Under the pieces are notes generated by a model. It was given only the letters and a program-made list of their open reading frames with translations, was not told the DNA's origin and searched no databases. 5,913 bases of DNA from Candidatus Peribacteria bacterium (GTDB lineage: Bacteria; Patescibacteriota; Gracilibacteria; Peribacterales; Peribacteraceae), in NCBI GenBank assembly GCA_012515645.1, contig JAAYXY010000049.1, positions 1-5,913 on the forward strand, read 5' to 3'. A program made the position numbers and the translations under genes. Positions 5,261 through 5,913 of this stretch are shown one piece after another (positions within the stretch are counted from its first letter, which is position 1; each line of letters begins with the position of its first letter).

Positions 5261-5913
5261 ATGTCTACCGCCTACAAAACCGTTACAGACATCGCCGGAC
5301 CGCTCCTCATCGTAAAAGACGTAGAAGGAGTCACCTACGATGAACTGTGTGAAATTGAATTGCCTAATGGCCAAAAGCGCTTGGGTAAAGTACTGGAAGC
5401 CCGCGAAGGCCTCGCGATTGTGCAGCTCTTTGAGAGCGCACAGGGCGCGCAAACCGAAGGAACAAAAATTCGTTTCCTTAAGCACACATTCCAAATCGGT
5501 GTCTCGGAAGACATTCTGGGACGCATCTTCTCTGGAGCAGGACGTCCGATCGATGGAGGCCCGGAGTTGGTACCGGAGAAGAAGCTGGATATTAACGGTG
5601 CACCCATCAACCCCTTCACACGCGAATACCCGGACGACTTCATTCAGACAGGCATCTCCACCATCGACGTGCTCAACACGCTCGTACGCGGCCAGAAGCT
5701 GCCTATCTTCTCGGGATCAGGCCTGCCCCACAACCAATTGGCGGCGCAAATCGCCCGACAAGCACGCGTACTTGCGGCAGAGGAAGTAGAACAAGGACAA
5801 GCTGTCGAAACACCATCCGGAGCCCAGGCAGGATCCGAAAAGTTCGCGGTAGTATTCGCCGCCATGGGCGTGACGTTCGAAGAAGCACAATACTTCCAGA
5901 ACGAATTCGAAAA
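5261..5913 (+). CDS. ntpB: V/A-type ATPase subunit B (non-catalytic), 3' truncated by the window edge
   Basis: Non-catalytic head subunit that alternates with A and contributes to the nucleotide site at the interface. The first 217 residues of a usual 460-480 are visible and open to the window end. It shows the N-terminal barrel (about 1-75, with DIAGPLLIVKD at 10-20), LGRIFSGAGRPIDGGP (86-101), NPFTREYP (117-124), FIQTGISTIDVLNTLVRGQK (127-146), the degenerate P-loop region LPIFSGSGLPHN (147-158), AAQIARQA (161-168) and FAVVFAAMGV (195-204). Lack of a true Walker A lysine motif is normal for B. The segment between ARQA and FAVVF is 26 residues, about 11 more than in Thermus, and is polar (169-194). 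It starts 19 nt after the A stop, behind the C-rich repeat and with no SD sequence. Its N-terminal barrel is visibly paralogous to that of A (both carry AGPL). Confidence 0.97.
   Translation, partial: MSTAYKTVTDIAGPLLIVKDVEGVTYDELCEIELPNGQKRLGKVLEAREGLAIVQLFESAQGAQTEGTKIRFLKHTFQIGVSEDILGRIFSGAGRPIDGGPELVPEKKLDINGAPINPFTREYPDDFIQTGISTIDVLNTLVRGQKLPIFSGSGLPHNQLAAQIARQARVLAAEEVEQGQAVETPSGAQAGSEKFAVVFAAMGVTFEEAQYFQNEFE

Noticed and set aside
5700..5740. Missing Walker A lysine motif in B as a sign of a broken gene
   Set aside because: Non-catalytic B subunits normally have FSGSGLPHN at this site.

Overview
This window is one uninterrupted operon segment, all on the + strand, for a rotary V/A-type ATPase. 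It reads: subunit I (C-terminal part only), K, E, C, F, an unrecognised 63-residue ORF, A, and B (first 217 residues). Apart from the extra ORF, the order I-K-E-C-F-A-B is that of archaeal and Thermus A-ATPase operons and of the Enterococcus hirae ntp Na+-ATPase operon. The window starts inside I and ends inside B, so subunit D and the peripheral-stalk partner of E (G/H type) would lie outside it.

Organism: most likely a bacterium. Subunit K is a two-hairpin proteolipid whose ion-site residues and spacing match E. hirae NtpK, and subunit A is also NtpA-like in its P-loop and nearby motifs. Base composition is a little above half G+C by eye. TGA and TAA both act as stops, so the standard code fits. 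None of the seven visible start codons has a convincing Shine-Dalgarno sequence. The genes that follow a gap start behind C/T-rich leaders resembling CCCATTCCC-ATG. These traits would suit an uncultivated lineage with unusual translation initiation, but I cannot assign a phylum from this window.

Layout: 1-610 is the proton/sodium half-channel subunit I. 611-644 is a nearly pure pyrimidine leader. 645-1223 is the c-ring subunit K with a predicted signal peptide. 1250-1813 is stalk subunit E. It overlaps C (1810-2823) by 4 nt, and C overlaps F (2823-3176) by 1 nt. 3188-3379 is the unknown small ORF, flanked by two near-identical C-rich 11-nt spacers. 3391-5241 is the catalytic subunit A, with a GC-rich hairpin just before the P-loop codons and a low-complexity tail written by a C-rich repeat. 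That repeat runs on to the B start and gives the template strand a strong G-quadruplex pattern. 5261-5913 is B.

How the genes work together: A (catalytic) and B (non-catalytic) form the hexameric head; F and C belong to the central stalk that joins the head to the ring; E is a peripheral stalk; I and the K ring form the membrane motor. The K residues predict Na+ rather than H+ as the coupling ion. Whether the enzyme pumps ions or makes ATP cannot be read from the sequence. Points most worth a second look are the unknown ORF between F and A, the SD-less C-rich leader motif, the repeat/G-quadruplex at the A-B junction with its repeat-encoded protein tail, and the Na+ signature plus signal peptide of K.
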